The position numbers and the translations under genes were made by a program. Source: Streptomyces antimicrobicus (GTDB lineage: Bacteria > Actinomycetota > Actinomycetes > Streptomycetales > Streptomycetaceae). Taken from it: 50,484 nt of DNA. The notes beneath the pieces are model-generated. The model did no database searches, had not been told where the DNA came from, and saw only the letters and a program-made list of their open reading frames with translations. The stretch lies in assembly GCF_020532625.1 (NCBI RefSeq), contig NZ_JAJAUY010000033.1, positions 1-50,484 of the forward strand. The letters run 5' to 3'. This document shows, in pieces, positions 7,382-15,561 of the stretch. Position 1 is the stretch's first letter; every line of letters begins with the position of its first letter.

Positions 7382-9235
7382 TCAGCCGGCCGGGGCGGTG
7401 GGCGGGTCGGAGGGTGCGGTGCCGTCCGTGGGGCCGGGCTCCGGGGCCGGAGTGGTCGGCGTGGGCGTCGGGGTGGGCGTCGGGGTGGGGGTCGGCGTCG
7501 GGGTGGGCGTGGGCTCCGGCGGGCTCGGGGTGGGCGTCGGACCGGTGCTCGGCGACCCGGTCACGGGCGGCGTCGGCTGCGGCGTGGGGCCCGGCGGGGG
7601 CCCGGTCTGCCGGCCCGTGCCGCGTACGGAGATCACCGCGCCGGAGGGCTCCACCCCGACGCGGGCGGTCCATGGGCCGACCGGCTGGGCGGCGGGGTCC
7701 ACGGTGATCCGCAGGGTGACCGATTCTCCGGGGAGCAGCCGTCCCGAGGCCTGACTGGCGTGCAGCCACGACGCGTCGGACCACAGGTGCCAGTCGACGG
7801 GGGCGCCGCCGGAGGCGGTGAGCGTCAAGAACGTGGTCCCGCCGCGCGAACCCGCCGTCACCGTGATCCGGCCGGGACCGGTGGTGGGCGGCGGGGAGCC
7901 GGGCGGGGGCGTCGGCGCCCCGGTGCTGAGGATCTCCACCGAGACGTCGGTGACCGCGCCGCCCGTGCCGAAGGTGGGCTCGGCCCCGCTGCGGGCGGCG
8001 TTGCCGGCGTTCTCGTAGGCGGTGAAGGGGCGGCCGTCGGAGTGGGTGGCCGGCGACTCGGACTCGCTGGCGGAGATCCGGGTGTGCCCGGGGCCGGTGT
8101 GCTCCTCGGTGTGGGGAGCGCCGCGGTACGCCGCCCACAGCGCGAGGACGGGGGCGGCGACGACGGTGGCGACCACGGTGGTGGTCACCGCGCGGGCCCG
8201 CAGCCGGTCGCGGCGGGCGGCGCGGTCGCGCGGGTCCATGGGGAAACCGGCGCGGTCGAAGCGGGGGCGCGCGGCCCGGCCGCGCGGGCGCCCGGCGCGC
8301 ACCATCGCGGCGTGGACGGCCCGGCGGGGGGCGGCGACCAGCGGCAGGGCGGCGGTGTCGGTGGTCCCCGAGCCGGGCCAGGGGGCGCGGGCGCCGACGC
8401 GTTCGGCGACGCGGCGGCAGCGCGGGCAGTCGTCGACGTGGCGCACGAGCTCGGCGCGCAGGGTGGTGGACAGCAGCAGCTGGCTGTCGCCGGTGAGGCG
8501 GGAGACGGCGGGGCAGCCACCGGTCTCGACCACGGCGAGGGCGGCCCGGGTGCGCTCGACCTCGCAGGCGGCACCGGAGAGCAGTTCGCGGGCGTTGGCG
8601 GGGGCGGTGCCGAGGACGGCGGCCAGTTCGGGCACGGCGAGGCGGTGCCGGACGGCGAGTTCGAGGGCCTCGCGCTGCTCGGGGGTGGTCCCGGCGGCCT
8701 CGGGCCAGGCGAGCCGGGCCAGCTCGGTGCGGCGGTAGGCGTAGACGTCGAGCGCGGGGGCCGCGGCGGGTGCGGGGACAGGGGCGGCGGGGGCCGGGGG
8801 CGGGGCCGGGGCGGCTCCGGAGACCGGCAGCTCCCCGGAGACGGGGAGCGCCCCGGAGAGAGGGGGCGCACCCGCAGGGGCATGATGTGCGCCCCTGCGC
8901 TCCGGCGTACGCCGGACGCTGTGCGCGGCCCTGCCCTGCCGCTGCTCGGCGAGCGTGCGCAGACAGGCCCAGCGGGCGAGCGCGTACAGCCACGCGCGGC
9001 GGTCCGTCTCGTCCGGACACCGGCCGGGGTTGCGCTCGGCCACGGCCAGGACCTCGCCGAGCACGCTCGTGGCGGTGTCGTGGTCGCACAGGACCGAGAG
9101 GCAGTACGTGAACAGGCCGTCCAGATAGGGCTCGTGCCGGAAGGGGGGCGGCTGTTCCTCCTCGGGGGGCGTGCGCCCGTGCGCCCGGTGTGCGCCGGTG
9201 CGCGAAGCGGGGCGGGCCTGATTGCTGCTGCTCAC
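7382..9235 (-). CDS. Sigma-factor-like / zinc-finger anti-sigma / transmembrane / BACON-domain fusion protein
   Basis: 617 residues that read as a fused envelope signalling protein. Residues ~36-100 resemble ECF sigma region 2 ('YLDGLFTYCLSVLC', 'AWLYALARWACLR'). Residues ~167-235 resemble region 4 ('TPEQREALELAVRHRLAVPE', 'LAAVLGTAP'). H266-x3-C270-x2-C273 ('HVDDCPRC') is the zinc-binding signature of ZAS anti-sigma factors. One membrane segment follows at ~349-370. Then comes an outer part with a BACON-like beta domain at ~455-540 ('WLHASQASGRLLPGESVTLRI') and a Pro/Thr tail encoded by hexamer repeats. It starts at GTG 9233-9235 behind a TACCTT box. A degenerate sigma that only binds partners is also possible. 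Confidence 0.8.
   Translation of the reverse strand: MSSSNQARPASRTGAHRAHGRTPPEEEQPPPFRHEPYLDGLFTYCLSVLCDHDTATSVLGEVLAVAERNPGRCPDETDRRAWLYALARWACLRTLAEQRQGRAAHSVRRTPERRGAHHAPAGAPPLSGALPVSGELPVSGAAPAPPPAPAAPVPAPAAAPALDVYAYRRTELARLAWPEAAGTTPEQREALELAVRHRLAVPELAAVLGTAPANARELLSGAACEVERTRAALAVVETGGCPAVSRLTGDSQLLLSTTLRAELVRHVDDCPRCRRVAERVGARAPWPGSGTTDTAALPLVAAPRRAVHAAMVRAGRPRGRAARPRFDRAGFPMDPRDRAARRDRLRARAVTTTVVATVVAAPVLALWAAYRGAPHTEEHTGPGHTRISASESESPATHSDGRPFTAYENAGNAARSGAEPTFGTGGAVTDVSVEILSTGAPTPPPGSPPPTTGPGRITVTAGSRGGTTFLTLTASGGAPVDWHLWSDASWLHASQASGRLLPGESVTLRITVDPAAQPVGPWTARVGVEPSGAVISVRGTGRQTGPPPGPTPQPTPPVTGSPSTGPTPTPSPPEPTPTPTPTPTPTPTPTPTPTTPAPEPGPTDGTAPSDPPTAPAG
7456..7514. repeat. GTCGGGGTGGGC-type hexamer repeats coding a (PT)n tail
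   Basis: Runs of GTCGGG / GTGGGC hexamers encode the Pro-Thr repeats at the C-terminus of the fusion protein. Such a tract is rigid and extended, and is probably outside the membrane to space the domain through the cell wall. Confidence 0.75.
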
Positions 9236-9247
9236 CCGGCGAAGGTA
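9233..9247 (-). promoter_or_regulatory. leaderless promoter -10 for the sigma/BACON fusion gene
   Basis: TACCTT (complement of 9242-9247) ends 6 nt before the GTG, and no Shine-Dalgarno is present. Confidence 0.45.
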
Positions 9248-9374
9248 GGGGTCGTGCGGGTGAGCGTCCGGAAGCCTTCAGCAGTTTTAACCCTTACGGG
9301 TGAAGAGATCGCACGAAGGGGGACAGCGGCCCTGACGCGGGGGCCCCGCGGGGGCCGCCGGCGTGGCCCGGCGC

Positions 9375-9430
9375 GACCGCCGTCGGGCCCCGGGGCGACC
9401 GCCGTCGGGCCCCGGGGCGACCGCCGTCGG
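9375..9430. repeat. 22-bp tandem repeat, 2.5 copies, upstream of radA
   Basis: The 22-bp unit begins GACCGCCGTC and ends CCCCGGGGC. It is exact at 9375-9396 and 9397-9418, with a 12-bp partial copy to 9430. It ends 23 bp before the radA -10 box. Confidence 0.85.
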
Positions 9431-9452
9431 CGGCGCTGTCGGTGGCGGCCGA

Positions 9453-9468
9453 TACGGTGGGCCGCATG
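9453..9468 (+). promoter_or_regulatory. leaderless promoter -10 for radA
   Basis: TACGGT at 9453-9458 is 7 nt from the ATG at 9466. This supports that start over the in-frame ATG at 9442. Confidence 0.5.
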
Positions 9469-10878
9469 GCTGCTGCCCGTACCTCCCGTTCGTCCGCCAA
9501 GGACCGGCCGTCCTACCGCTGCACCGAGTGCGGCTGGACCACCGCCAAGTGGCTCGGCCGCTGTCCCGAGTGCCAGGCCTGGGGCACCGTCGAGGAGCAG
9601 GGCGCGCCCGCCGTGCGCACCACGGCGGCCGGTCGGGTCTCCACGGCCGCGCTGCCGATCGGCCAGGTCGACGGCCGGCAGGCCGCGGCGCGCTCGACCG
9701 GGGTCGACGAGCTGGACCGGGTGCTCGGCGGCGGACTCGTGCCGGGCGCGGTGGTGCTGCTGGCGGGCGAGCCGGGCGTCGGCAAGTCCACGCTGCTGCT
9801 GGACGTGGCGGCCAAGGCGGCGAGCGGGGAGCACCGCACCCTGTACGTGACCGGCGAGGAGTCGGCCAGCCAGGTGCGCCTGCGGGCGGACCGGATCAAC
9901 GCGATCAGCGACCACCTCTACCTGGCGGCCGAGACCGACCTGTCGGCGGTGCTCGGGCACCTCGACGCGGTCAAGCCGTCGCTGCTGGTCCTGGACTCGG
10001 TGCAGACGGTCGCCTCGCCCGAGATCGACGGCGCGCCGGGCGGCATGGCCCAGGTGCGCGAGGTGGCCGGCGCGCTGATCCGCGCCTCCAAGGAGCGCGG
10101 CATGTCCACGCTGCTGGTGGGACATGTGACGAAGGACGGCGCGATCGCCGGTCCGCGGCTGCTGGAGCACCTGGTGGACGTGGTGCTCCACTTCGAGGGC
10201 GACCGGCACGCGCGGCTGCGGCTGGTGCGCGGGGTGAAGAACCGGTACGGCGCCACGGACGAGGTGGGCTGCTTCGAGCTGCACGACGAGGGGATCACGG
10301 GACTCGCCGACCCGTCGGGCCTGTTCCTGACCCGGCGGGCCGAGCCGGTGCCGGGCACGTGCCTGACGGTGACGCTGGAGGGCCGGCGGCCGCTGGTGGC
10401 CGAGGTGCAGGCGCTGACCGTGGACTCGCAGATCCCCTCGCCCCGGCGGACGACGTCCGGGCTGGAGACGTCCCGGGTGTCGATGATGCTGGCCGTGCTG
10501 GAGCAGCGGGGCCGGATCAGCGCGCTGGGCAAGCGGGACATCTACTCGGCGACCGTGGGCGGCGTGAAGCTGTCGGAGCCGGCCGCGGACCTGGCCGTCG
10601 CGCTGGCCCTGGCCTCGGCGGCGTCGGACACCCCGCTGCCGAAGAACCTGGTGGCCATCGGCGAGGTGGGGCTGGCGGGCGAGGTCCGCCGGGTCACCGG
10701 CGTCCAGCGGCGGCTGGCCGAGGCCCACCGGCTGGGCTTCACCCACGCCCTGGTCCCGGGCGACCCCGGCAAGGTCCCGCCGGGCATGAAGGTGCTGGAG
10801 GTGGCCGACATGACGGACGCCCTGCGCGTCCTGCCGCGCTCACGCCGGGCCGCCTCCAAGCCCCCGTCCGAGTCCTGA
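9466..10878 (+). CDS. radA: DNA repair protein RadA (Sms)
   Basis: RadA is a RecA-like ATPase that helps process recombination intermediates and branch migration. The 470-residue product has the N-terminal C4 zinc finger (CTECGW...CPECQAWG), Walker A 'GEPGVGKST', Walker B near 'LLVLDSVQT', the RadA-specific 'KNRYG' motif, and a C-terminal Lon-protease-like domain ('TVGGVKLSEPAADLAVALAL', 'GEVGLAGEVRRV'). The start at 9466 matches family proteins and the -10 box. It is followed 134 bp later by disA. In Bacillus RadA and DisA interact functionally, and the adjacency is conserved in actinobacteria. Confidence 0.97.
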   Translation: MAAARTSRSSAKDRPSYRCTECGWTTAKWLGRCPECQAWGTVEEQGAPAVRTTAAGRVSTAALPIGQVDGRQAAARSTGVDELDRVLGGGLVPGAVVLLAGEPGVGKSTLLLDVAAKAASGEHRTLYVTGEESASQVRLRADRINAISDHLYLAAETDLSAVLGHLDAVKPSLLVLDSVQTVASPEIDGAPGGMAQVREVAGALIRASKERGMSTLLVGHVTKDGAIAGPRLLEHLVDVVLHFEGDRHARLRLVRGVKNRYGATDEVGCFELHDEGITGLADPSGLFLTRRAEPVPGTCLTVTLEGRRPLVAEVQALTVDSQIPSPRRTTSGLETSRVSMMLAVLEQRGRISALGKRDIYSATVGGVKLSEPAADLAVALALASAASDTPLPKNLVAIGEVGLAGEVRRVTGVQRRLAEAHRLGFTHALVPGDPGKVPPGMKVLEVADMTDALRVLPRSRRAASKPPSES

Positions 10879-10910
10879 CGGGCCCGCGCCGCGCGCGGCC
10901 TTTCGCGGGG

Positions 10911-10933
10911 CGCTGGGGGAAGCCCCGGCAGCG
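10911..10933 (+). terminator. hairpin downstream of radA
   Basis: CGCTGGGG-GAAG-CCCC-gg-CAGCG forms a stem of about nine pairs with a two-base bulge, 32 bp after the radA stop. There is no T-run, as is usual in high-GC genomes. Separate transcription of disA would fit the TAGACT box at 10950-10955 upstream of disA. Confidence 0.45.
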
Positions 10934-11012
10934 GCTGGGGTTGCGCCGGTAGACTTTGGGCTGGTCCGCCCGGCCCCGGCCCGGCGGCGCAACCCGCGAC
11001 CGGAGGAGTGCA

Positions 11013-12137
11013 GTGGCAGCCAAGGACGGGGCAGCAGCACCCGGAAAGTCCGGCGCGAGCGCCAAGCACGAGGCACTGATGCGTGCCTCGCTGTCGGCCG
11101 TTGCCCCTGGTCAGCCGCTGCGCGACGGTCTGGAGCGGATCGTCCGCGGCAACACCGGCGGCCTGATCGTCCTCGGCATGGACAAGACGGTCGAGGCCAT
11201 GTGCACCGGCGGCTTCGTCCTCGACGTGGAGTTCACCGCGACCCGGCTGCGCGAGCTGTGCAAGCTCGACGGGGCGGTGGTGCTCGACAAGGACATCAGC
11301 AAGATCCTGCGGGCCGGCGTCCAGCTGGTGCCCGACGCGTCGCTGCCCACCGAGGAGACCGGCACCCGCCACCGCACCGCCGACCGCGTGTCGAAGCAGT
11401 GCGGTTTCCCCGTCGTCTCCGTGTCCCAGTCCATGCGGCTGATCGCCCTCTACGTCGACGGCGAGCGGCGCGTGCTGGAGGAGTCCGGGGCGATCCTGTC
11501 CCGGGCGAACCAGGCGCTGGCCACCCTGGAGCGGTACAAGCTCCGCCTGGACGAGGTGGCCGGCACCCTGTCCGCCCTGGAGATCGAGGACCTGGTCACC
11601 GTCCGCGACGTCACCGCCGTCGCGCAGCGACTGGAAATGGTCCGCCGGATCGCGACCGAGATCGCCGAGTACGTCGTGGAGCTCGGCACGGACGGCCGGC
11701 TGCTCTCGCTCCAGCTGGACGAGCTCACGGTCGGCATCGAGCAGGAGCGCGAACTGGTCATCCGCGACTACGTCCCGGAGCCCACGGCGAAGCGTTCCCG
11801 CACCGTCGACGAGGCCCTGGCCGAGCTGGACTCCCTCACCCACGCCGAGCTGCTGGAGCTGCCGATCGTGGCCCGGGCGCTCGGCTACACCGGCTCCCCG
11901 GAGACCCTGGACTCGGCGATCTCGCCGCGCGGCTACCGGCTGCTGGCGAAGGTCCCGCGGCTGCCCGGCGCGATCATCGAGCGGCTGGTGGAGCACTTCG
12001 GCGGACTGCAGAAGCTGCTGGCCGCCAGTGTGGACGACCTCCAGACGGTCGACGGCGTCGGCGAGGCCCGCGCCCGCAGCGTCCGCGAGGGCCTGTCGCG
12101 ACTCGCCGAGTCCTCCATCCTCGAACGCTACGTCTGA
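11013..12137 (+). CDS. disA: DNA integrity scanning diadenylate cyclase DisA
   Basis: DisA makes c-di-AMP from two ATP and slows its activity at branched DNA. The 374-residue product has the N-terminal DAC domain with 'KLDGAVVLD' (DGA) and 'GTRHRTAD' (RHR), the two catalytic motifs. A helical spine follows, then a C-terminal helix-hairpin-helix DNA-binding domain ('[14 protein letters not shown]', '[16 protein letters not shown]'). I use GTG 11013, with GGAGGAG at 11002-11008 placed correctly. An in-frame ATG at 10956 lies before the ribosome site and is less likely. A TAGACT at 10950-10955 could be the promoter. In Streptomyces c-di-AMP controls osmotic balance and some cell-wall hydrolases. 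Confidence 0.97.
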   Translation: MAAKDGAAAPGKSGASAKHEALMRASLSAVAPGQPLRDGLERIVRGNTGGLIVLGMDKTVEAMCTGGFVLDVEFTATRLRELCKLDGAVVLDKDISKILRAGVQLVPDASLPTEETGTRHRTADRVSKQCGFPVVSVSQSMRLIALYVDGERRVLEESGAILSRANQALATLERYKLRLDEVAGTLSALEIEDLVTVRDVTAVAQRLEMVRRIATEIAEYVVELGTDGRLLSLQLDELTVGIEQERELVIRDYVPEPTAKRSRTVDEALAELDSLTHAELLELPIVARALGYTGSPETLDSAISPRGYRLLAKVPRLPGAIIERLVEHFGGLQKLLAASVDDLQTVDGVGEARARSVREGLSRLAESSILERYV

Positions 12138-12170
12138 GCGCCGCCGCAGCCGCCGGACCCTCCGCGCCCT

Positions 12171-12191
12171 GCCCCGGGGCCGCCCCGGGGC
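12171..12191. terminator. bidirectional hairpin between disA and the anchored protein gene
   Basis: GCCCCGGGG-CCG-CCCCGGGGC is a perfect 9-bp stem, 33 bp after the disA stop and 7 bp before the convergent gene's stop. Confidence 0.65.
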
Positions 12192-12198
12192 GCTGCGC

Positions 12199-13014
12199 TC
12201 AGTCCTGCTTCAGTACGAACGAGGTGCGTGCCACCGGCATGCCCGGAGCCTTGACCTCGACCACGTAGGTGTCGGGTGCGGCGCTGCCCTGCGGCGGGCT
12301 CTGGCACTGGCCGGCCGCGCTGAACGAGCGGTCCCACTCCAGGGGTTGGGCGGTCCGGCTCTGCGCGGGCAGCCGGTAGAAGACGTTGCCCGCGCCGCTC
12401 GGGCAGTGGTCGGAGGACCACACCGCCTTGTTGCCGCTGGCCTGAAGGATCGTCACGACGGCCTGCCTGGGGCCGAGATCGGCCTTGCAGGTGGTGCCGG
12501 AGACGTTGCGGGTGATCAGCTCCAGCCGGGGGCGCTCGCCGGGCGCGTACTCGTTCTTGAGGCTGCGGACCTCCCACTGGAGGGCGTTCGGCGCGCAGGT
12601 GGGCAGCGGGGAGTCGGCCGGGACCTGGCCGCCGCCGGAGCCGGAGCCCGTGGCGGAGTGGGCGCCCTGGTCGCCGTTCTTGCCGGAGCCGCCCGCGGCC
12701 GCCCCCGGGTCCGTACCGCCCGCGCCCGAACCGGAGCCGGCGCTGCCGGAGCCCGTGCCGCCGCCCGACTCGTCGCGCCCGCCCGGGGCTTGGGTGATGG
12801 CGGGTCCGGTGCCGGGCGCGCCGGGGGTGATGGAGGCGACGGGATCGGGGCCGCCCTGCCCCTTGCCGTTCGTGGATCCGGTGCCGCCCCCACCGGAACT
12901 GACGGCCCATACGGCGAGCAGTGCCAGGAGCGCCACGACGGAAGCCAGCACCGCCCTCCGTCGCCAGTAGATGGAGGAGGGGAGTGGCCCGACCGGATTG
13001 CGCAGAGATCCCAC
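12199..13014 (-). CDS. Membrane-anchored secreted protein of unknown function
   Basis: 271 residues. A short cytoplasmic start with WRRR is followed by one hydrophobic helix at ~20-40 ('AVLASVVALLALLAVWAVS'), so it is a type II-anchored or uncleaved export protein. Residues ~41-125 are a Gly/Ser/Pro linker. The C-terminal ~145 residues look like an extracytoplasmic beta-sandwich with four cysteines ('PTCAPN', 'SGTTCKADLG', 'SDHCPSG', 'AGQCQSPP') that could form two disulfides. The pattern is close to DUF4232/BsuPI-like domains found in Streptomyces exported proteins, but I cannot name a function. It converges on disA and is divergent from the PAP2 gene. Confidence 0.8.
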   Translation of the reverse strand: MGSLRNPVGPLPSSIYWRRRAVLASVVALLALLAVWAVSSGGGGTGSTNGKGQGGPDPVASITPGAPGTGPAITQAPGGRDESGGGTGSGSAGSGSGAGGTDPGAAAGGSGKNGDQGAHSATGSGSGGGQVPADSPLPTCAPNALQWEVRSLKNEYAPGERPRLELITRNVSGTTCKADLGPRQAVVTILQASGNKAVWSSDHCPSGAGNVFYRLPAQSRTAQPLEWDRSFSAAGQCQSPPQGSAAPDTYVVEVKAPGMPVARTSFVLKQD

Positions 13015-13159
13015 GCAGGGAACTTTACGAGAATCCGGAGGCCGATCCGCGCCCTACATGCCGCCGCACACGGCGAGTTCTGCCGATGATCATCTCGCTT
13101 GGGCGTGTCGGGGACCAGATTCGGCCAACCGTGGCATGAAGCCGATCATCCACTTTGAG

Positions 13160-13176
13160 TACTGTCGGTCACCATG
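13160..13176 (+). promoter_or_regulatory. leaderless promoter -10 for the PAP2 gene
   Basis: TACTGT at 13160-13165 is 8 nt before ATG 13174. The 159-bp divergent gap upstream holds no other obvious feature. Confidence 0.45.
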
Positions 13177-13785
13177 GACAGTTCGGACCTCTACCGCGAC
13201 ATCACCGGTGCCGCCCACTCCACCCCCGGCTGGCTGCAGACGGCCGTCGCATGGTGGACCTCCGCCGGGATCGTCCTCTTCGGCGTGCTCTTCGTCGCCG
13301 TCTGGTGGCGGGCGCGCGGCGAGGAGCCGCGCCGGGTCGCCGTCGCCGTGCTCGCGCCCCTGGCCACGGCGGTCGCGTACGTCGTGTCGGAGGTGGTGAA
13401 GTCCACCGTGGACGAGGAACGGCCGTGCCGGGCCGTCGCGGGCGCCGCCGCCTCGCTGATCCCCTGTCCCCCGTACGGCGACTGGTCGTTCCCGAGCAAC
13501 CACTCGGCCATCGCCGGCGCCGCCGCCCTCGCCCTCGCCATGGCCTCGCGCCGGCTCGGCCTGCTGACGGTGCCGCTGGCGCTGCTGATGGCCTTCTCCC
13601 GGGTGTTCCTCGGCGTCCACTACCCCCACGACGTGGCGATGGGACTGCTCCTGGGCGGTTCCGTGGCCCCGCTGGTGGTCCTGGCGCTGACCGGCCCGGC
13701 CGCTACGGTCGTCCGCGCGATGCGCGCCGGCGGCGCCCGTGCCGCTGTCTGGTTCGCCGGGCCGGGCCCGGCGAACCAGGGCTGA
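13174..13785 (+). CDS. PAP2-family membrane phosphatase
   Basis: A 203-residue integral membrane phosphatase with all three signature motifs of the family: K-x6-RP ('KSTVDEERP'), 'PSNH' ('SFPSNHSAI') and SR-x5-H ('SRVFLGVHYPHD'). Hydrophobic helices surround the motifs, placing the active site at the membrane face. Family members dephosphorylate undecaprenyl diphosphate, phosphatidate or other lipid phosphates, and the substrate here is not determined. Recycling of the cell-wall lipid carrier is a plausible role given the nearby envelope genes. A gap of 22 bp separates it from the mutY-type gene downstream, so the two may share a transcript. Confidence 0.93.
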   Translation: MDSSDLYRDITGAAHSTPGWLQTAVAWWTSAGIVLFGVLFVAVWWRARGEEPRRVAVAVLAPLATAVAYVVSEVVKSTVDEERPCRAVAGAAASLIPCPPYGDWSFPSNHSAIAGAAALALAMASRRLGLLTVPLALLMAFSRVFLGVHYPHDVAMGLLLGGSVAPLVVLALTGPAATVVRAMRAGGARAAVWFAGPGPANQG

Positions 13786-13807
13786 TCCGTGCCAGGATGC
13801 GTCTGTC

Positions 13808-14791
13808 ATGACTGCTTCCGCATCCGCCCCCGCCGCCGCGTCCTCCGCCTCCCCCTCCCCCGCCTCCGCGTCCTCCGGCGCGGCCGGTCCGGGTCCGGGC
13901 CTGCCGGACGCCGCCGGCGCCCGCGCCCTGCACTCCCCCGTGATCGCCTGGTTCGAGGAGAACGCCCGCGACCTGCCGTGGCGCCGTCCCGAGGCGGGCG
14001 CGTGGGGGGTCATGGTCAGCGAGTTCATGCTCCAGCAGACCCCGGTCAGCCGGGTCCTGCCGGTCTACGAGCAGTGGCTCGCCCGCTGGCCCCGGCCCGC
14101 CGACCTGGCCGCCGAGGCACCCGGCGAGGCCGTCCGCGCCTGGGGCCGGCTCGGCTACCCGCGCCGGGCCCTGCGCCTGCACGGTGCGGCCGTGGCCATA
14201 ACGGAGCGGCACGGCGGCGACGTACCGCGCGAGCACGCCCAGCTGCTCGCCCTGCCCGGCATCGGCGAGTACACGGCCGCCGCGGTGGCCTCGTTCGCGT
14301 ACGGCCAGCGGCACCCGGTCCTGGACACCAACGTCCGGCGCGTCTTCGCCCGGACCGCGACCGGCGTGGAGTACCCGCCGAACGCCACCACCGCCGCCGA
14401 ACGCCGCCTGGCCCGGGCCCTGCTGCCCGCCGACGACGAGACGGCGGCCCGCTGGGCGGCGGCCTCGATGGAGCTGGGCGCGCTGGTGTGCACGGCCAAG
14501 AACCCCGACTGCGCCCGCTGCCCCGTGGCGGGCCTGTGCGCGTGGCGGCTGGCCGGCAAGCCGGCCCACGACGGGCCGCCGCGGCGCGGGCAGACGTACG
14601 CCGGCACCGACCGGCAGGTGCGCGGCAAGCTGCTGGCGGTGCTGCGCGAGGCGACCGGCCCGGTGCCCCAGGCGATGCTCGACGCGGTGTGGAACGACCC
14701 GGTGCAGCGGGCCCGCGCCCTGGACGGACTGGTCTGCGACGGCCTCGTGGAGCCGCTCGCCGACGGGTTCTACCGGCTGCCGCTCACGTGA
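13808..14791 (+). CDS. mutY: A/G-specific adenine glycosylase (MutY type)
   Basis: MutY removes adenine mispaired with 8-oxoguanine. The 327-residue protein starts with a ~35-residue Ala/Ser/Pro tail. It then has the catalytic Glu in 'SEFMLQQT' (E72), the helix-hairpin-helix 'LPGIGEYTAAAV', and the catalytic Asp in 'LDTNVRRV' (D173). The [4Fe-4S] ligands C-x6-C-x2-C-x5-C are at 228, 235, 238 and 244. The C-terminal NUDIX-like 8-oxoG recognition domain of E. coli MutY is missing or replaced by ~75 residues resembling a small winged helix, as in other short actinobacterial forms. ATG 13808 is chosen over an in-frame start at 13739 that would overlap the PAP2 gene. Confidence 0.92.
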   Translation: MTASASAPAAASSASPSPASASSGAAGPGPGLPDAAGARALHSPVIAWFEENARDLPWRRPEAGAWGVMVSEFMLQQTPVSRVLPVYEQWLARWPRPADLAAEAPGEAVRAWGRLGYPRRALRLHGAAVAITERHGGDVPREHAQLLALPGIGEYTAAAVASFAYGQRHPVLDTNVRRVFARTATGVEYPPNATTAAERRLARALLPADDETAARWAAASMELGALVCTAKNPDCARCPVAGLCAWRLAGKPAHDGPPRRGQTYAGTDRQVRGKLLAVLREATGPVPQAMLDAVWNDPVQRARALDGLVCDGLVEPLADGFYRLPLT

Positions 14792-14879
14792 TCGCCCAGG
14801 GTCCCCCGACATGAACGCGACGTGATCGAAAACTGACGCACAGGTTCCGCTTCTACCGGGGAAACCGCAGCTCACAGGC

Positions 14880-14892
14880 GTTGTTACACAAC
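14880..14892. promoter_or_regulatory. small inverted repeat in the sigE upstream region
   Basis: GTTGT-TAC-ACAAC lies ~110 bp upstream of sigE. In S. coelicolor the sigE operon is switched on by CseB, and this region would have to carry its site. That this repeat is that site is only a guess. ACAACC recurs at 14941-14946 (preceded by g). Confidence 0.2.
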
Positions 14893-15000
14893 CTATGGGT
14901 GTCCGTGCGCCCATCGAGGTCTGGCTCGCACAGCCTCGTGACAACCCCTCCGTACCTTCGGATCCGTCAGAACGGGACAGGACACGGAGGGCGGTCTGAG

Positions 15001-15561
15001 ATGGCGCACGGCGAGGTACTCGAATTCGAAGAGTACGTCCGCACCCGGCAGGACGCCCTGCTGCGCAGCGCCCGCCGCCTGGTCCCGGACCCGACCGACG
15101 CGCAGGACCTGCTCCAGACCGCGCTGGTGCGCACGTACGGCCGCTGGGACGGCATCGCCGACAAGTCCCTCGCCGACGCCTACCTGCGCCGCGTCATGAT
15201 CAACACCCGGACCGAGTGGTGGCGCGCCCGCAAGCTGGAGGAGGTCCCCACCGAGCAGCTCCCGGACGCCAGCATCGAGGACGGCACCGAGCAGCGGGCC
15301 GACCGCGCCCTGCTGATGGACATCCTCAAGGTGCTCGCGCCCAAGCAGCGCAGCGTGGTGGTGCTGCGACACTGGGAGCAGATGAGCACCGAGGAGACGG
15401 CCGCGGCGCTCGGGATGTCGGCGGGAACCGTGAAGAGCACTCTGCACCGCGCCCTGGCCCGGCTCCGGCAGGAGCTGGAGAGCCGGGACCTGGACCTGCG
15501 CGCCCTGGAGCGCGGTGACCGCAGCCTGCAGCACGAGGGGCGGGAGCGGTGCGCGGCCTGA
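15001..15561 (+). CDS. sigE: ECF RNA polymerase sigma factor SigE
   Basis: SigE directs the cell-envelope stress response in Streptomyces. The 186-residue product has region 2 ('FEEYVRTRQDALLRSARRLV', 'DAQDLLQTALVRTYGRW', 'YLRRVMINTRTEWWRARKLE') and region 4 ('LAPKQRSVVVLRHWEQMSTE', 'TAAALGMSAGTVKSTLHRAL'). It has no ZAS partner, since control is at the promoter by the Cse system. ATG 15001 is preceded by GGAGG at 14986-14990. An upstream in-frame ATG at 14881 is rejected because it would add residues not found in the family. It overlaps cseA by 13 bp and begins the sigE-cseA-cseB-cseC operon. Confidence 0.96.
   Translation: MAHGEVLEFEEYVRTRQDALLRSARRLVPDPTDAQDLLQTALVRTYGRWDGIADKSLADAYLRRVMINTRTEWWRARKLEEVPTEQLPDASIEDGTEQRADRALLMDILKVLAPKQRSVVVLRHWEQMSTEETAAALGMSAGTVKSTLHRALARLRQELESRDLDLRALERGDRSLQHEGRERCAA

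Noticed and set aside
14881..15000. Longer SigE start at 14881
   Set aside because: It has no ribosome site and would translate the promoter region. ATG 15001 has GGAGG and the family N-terminus.
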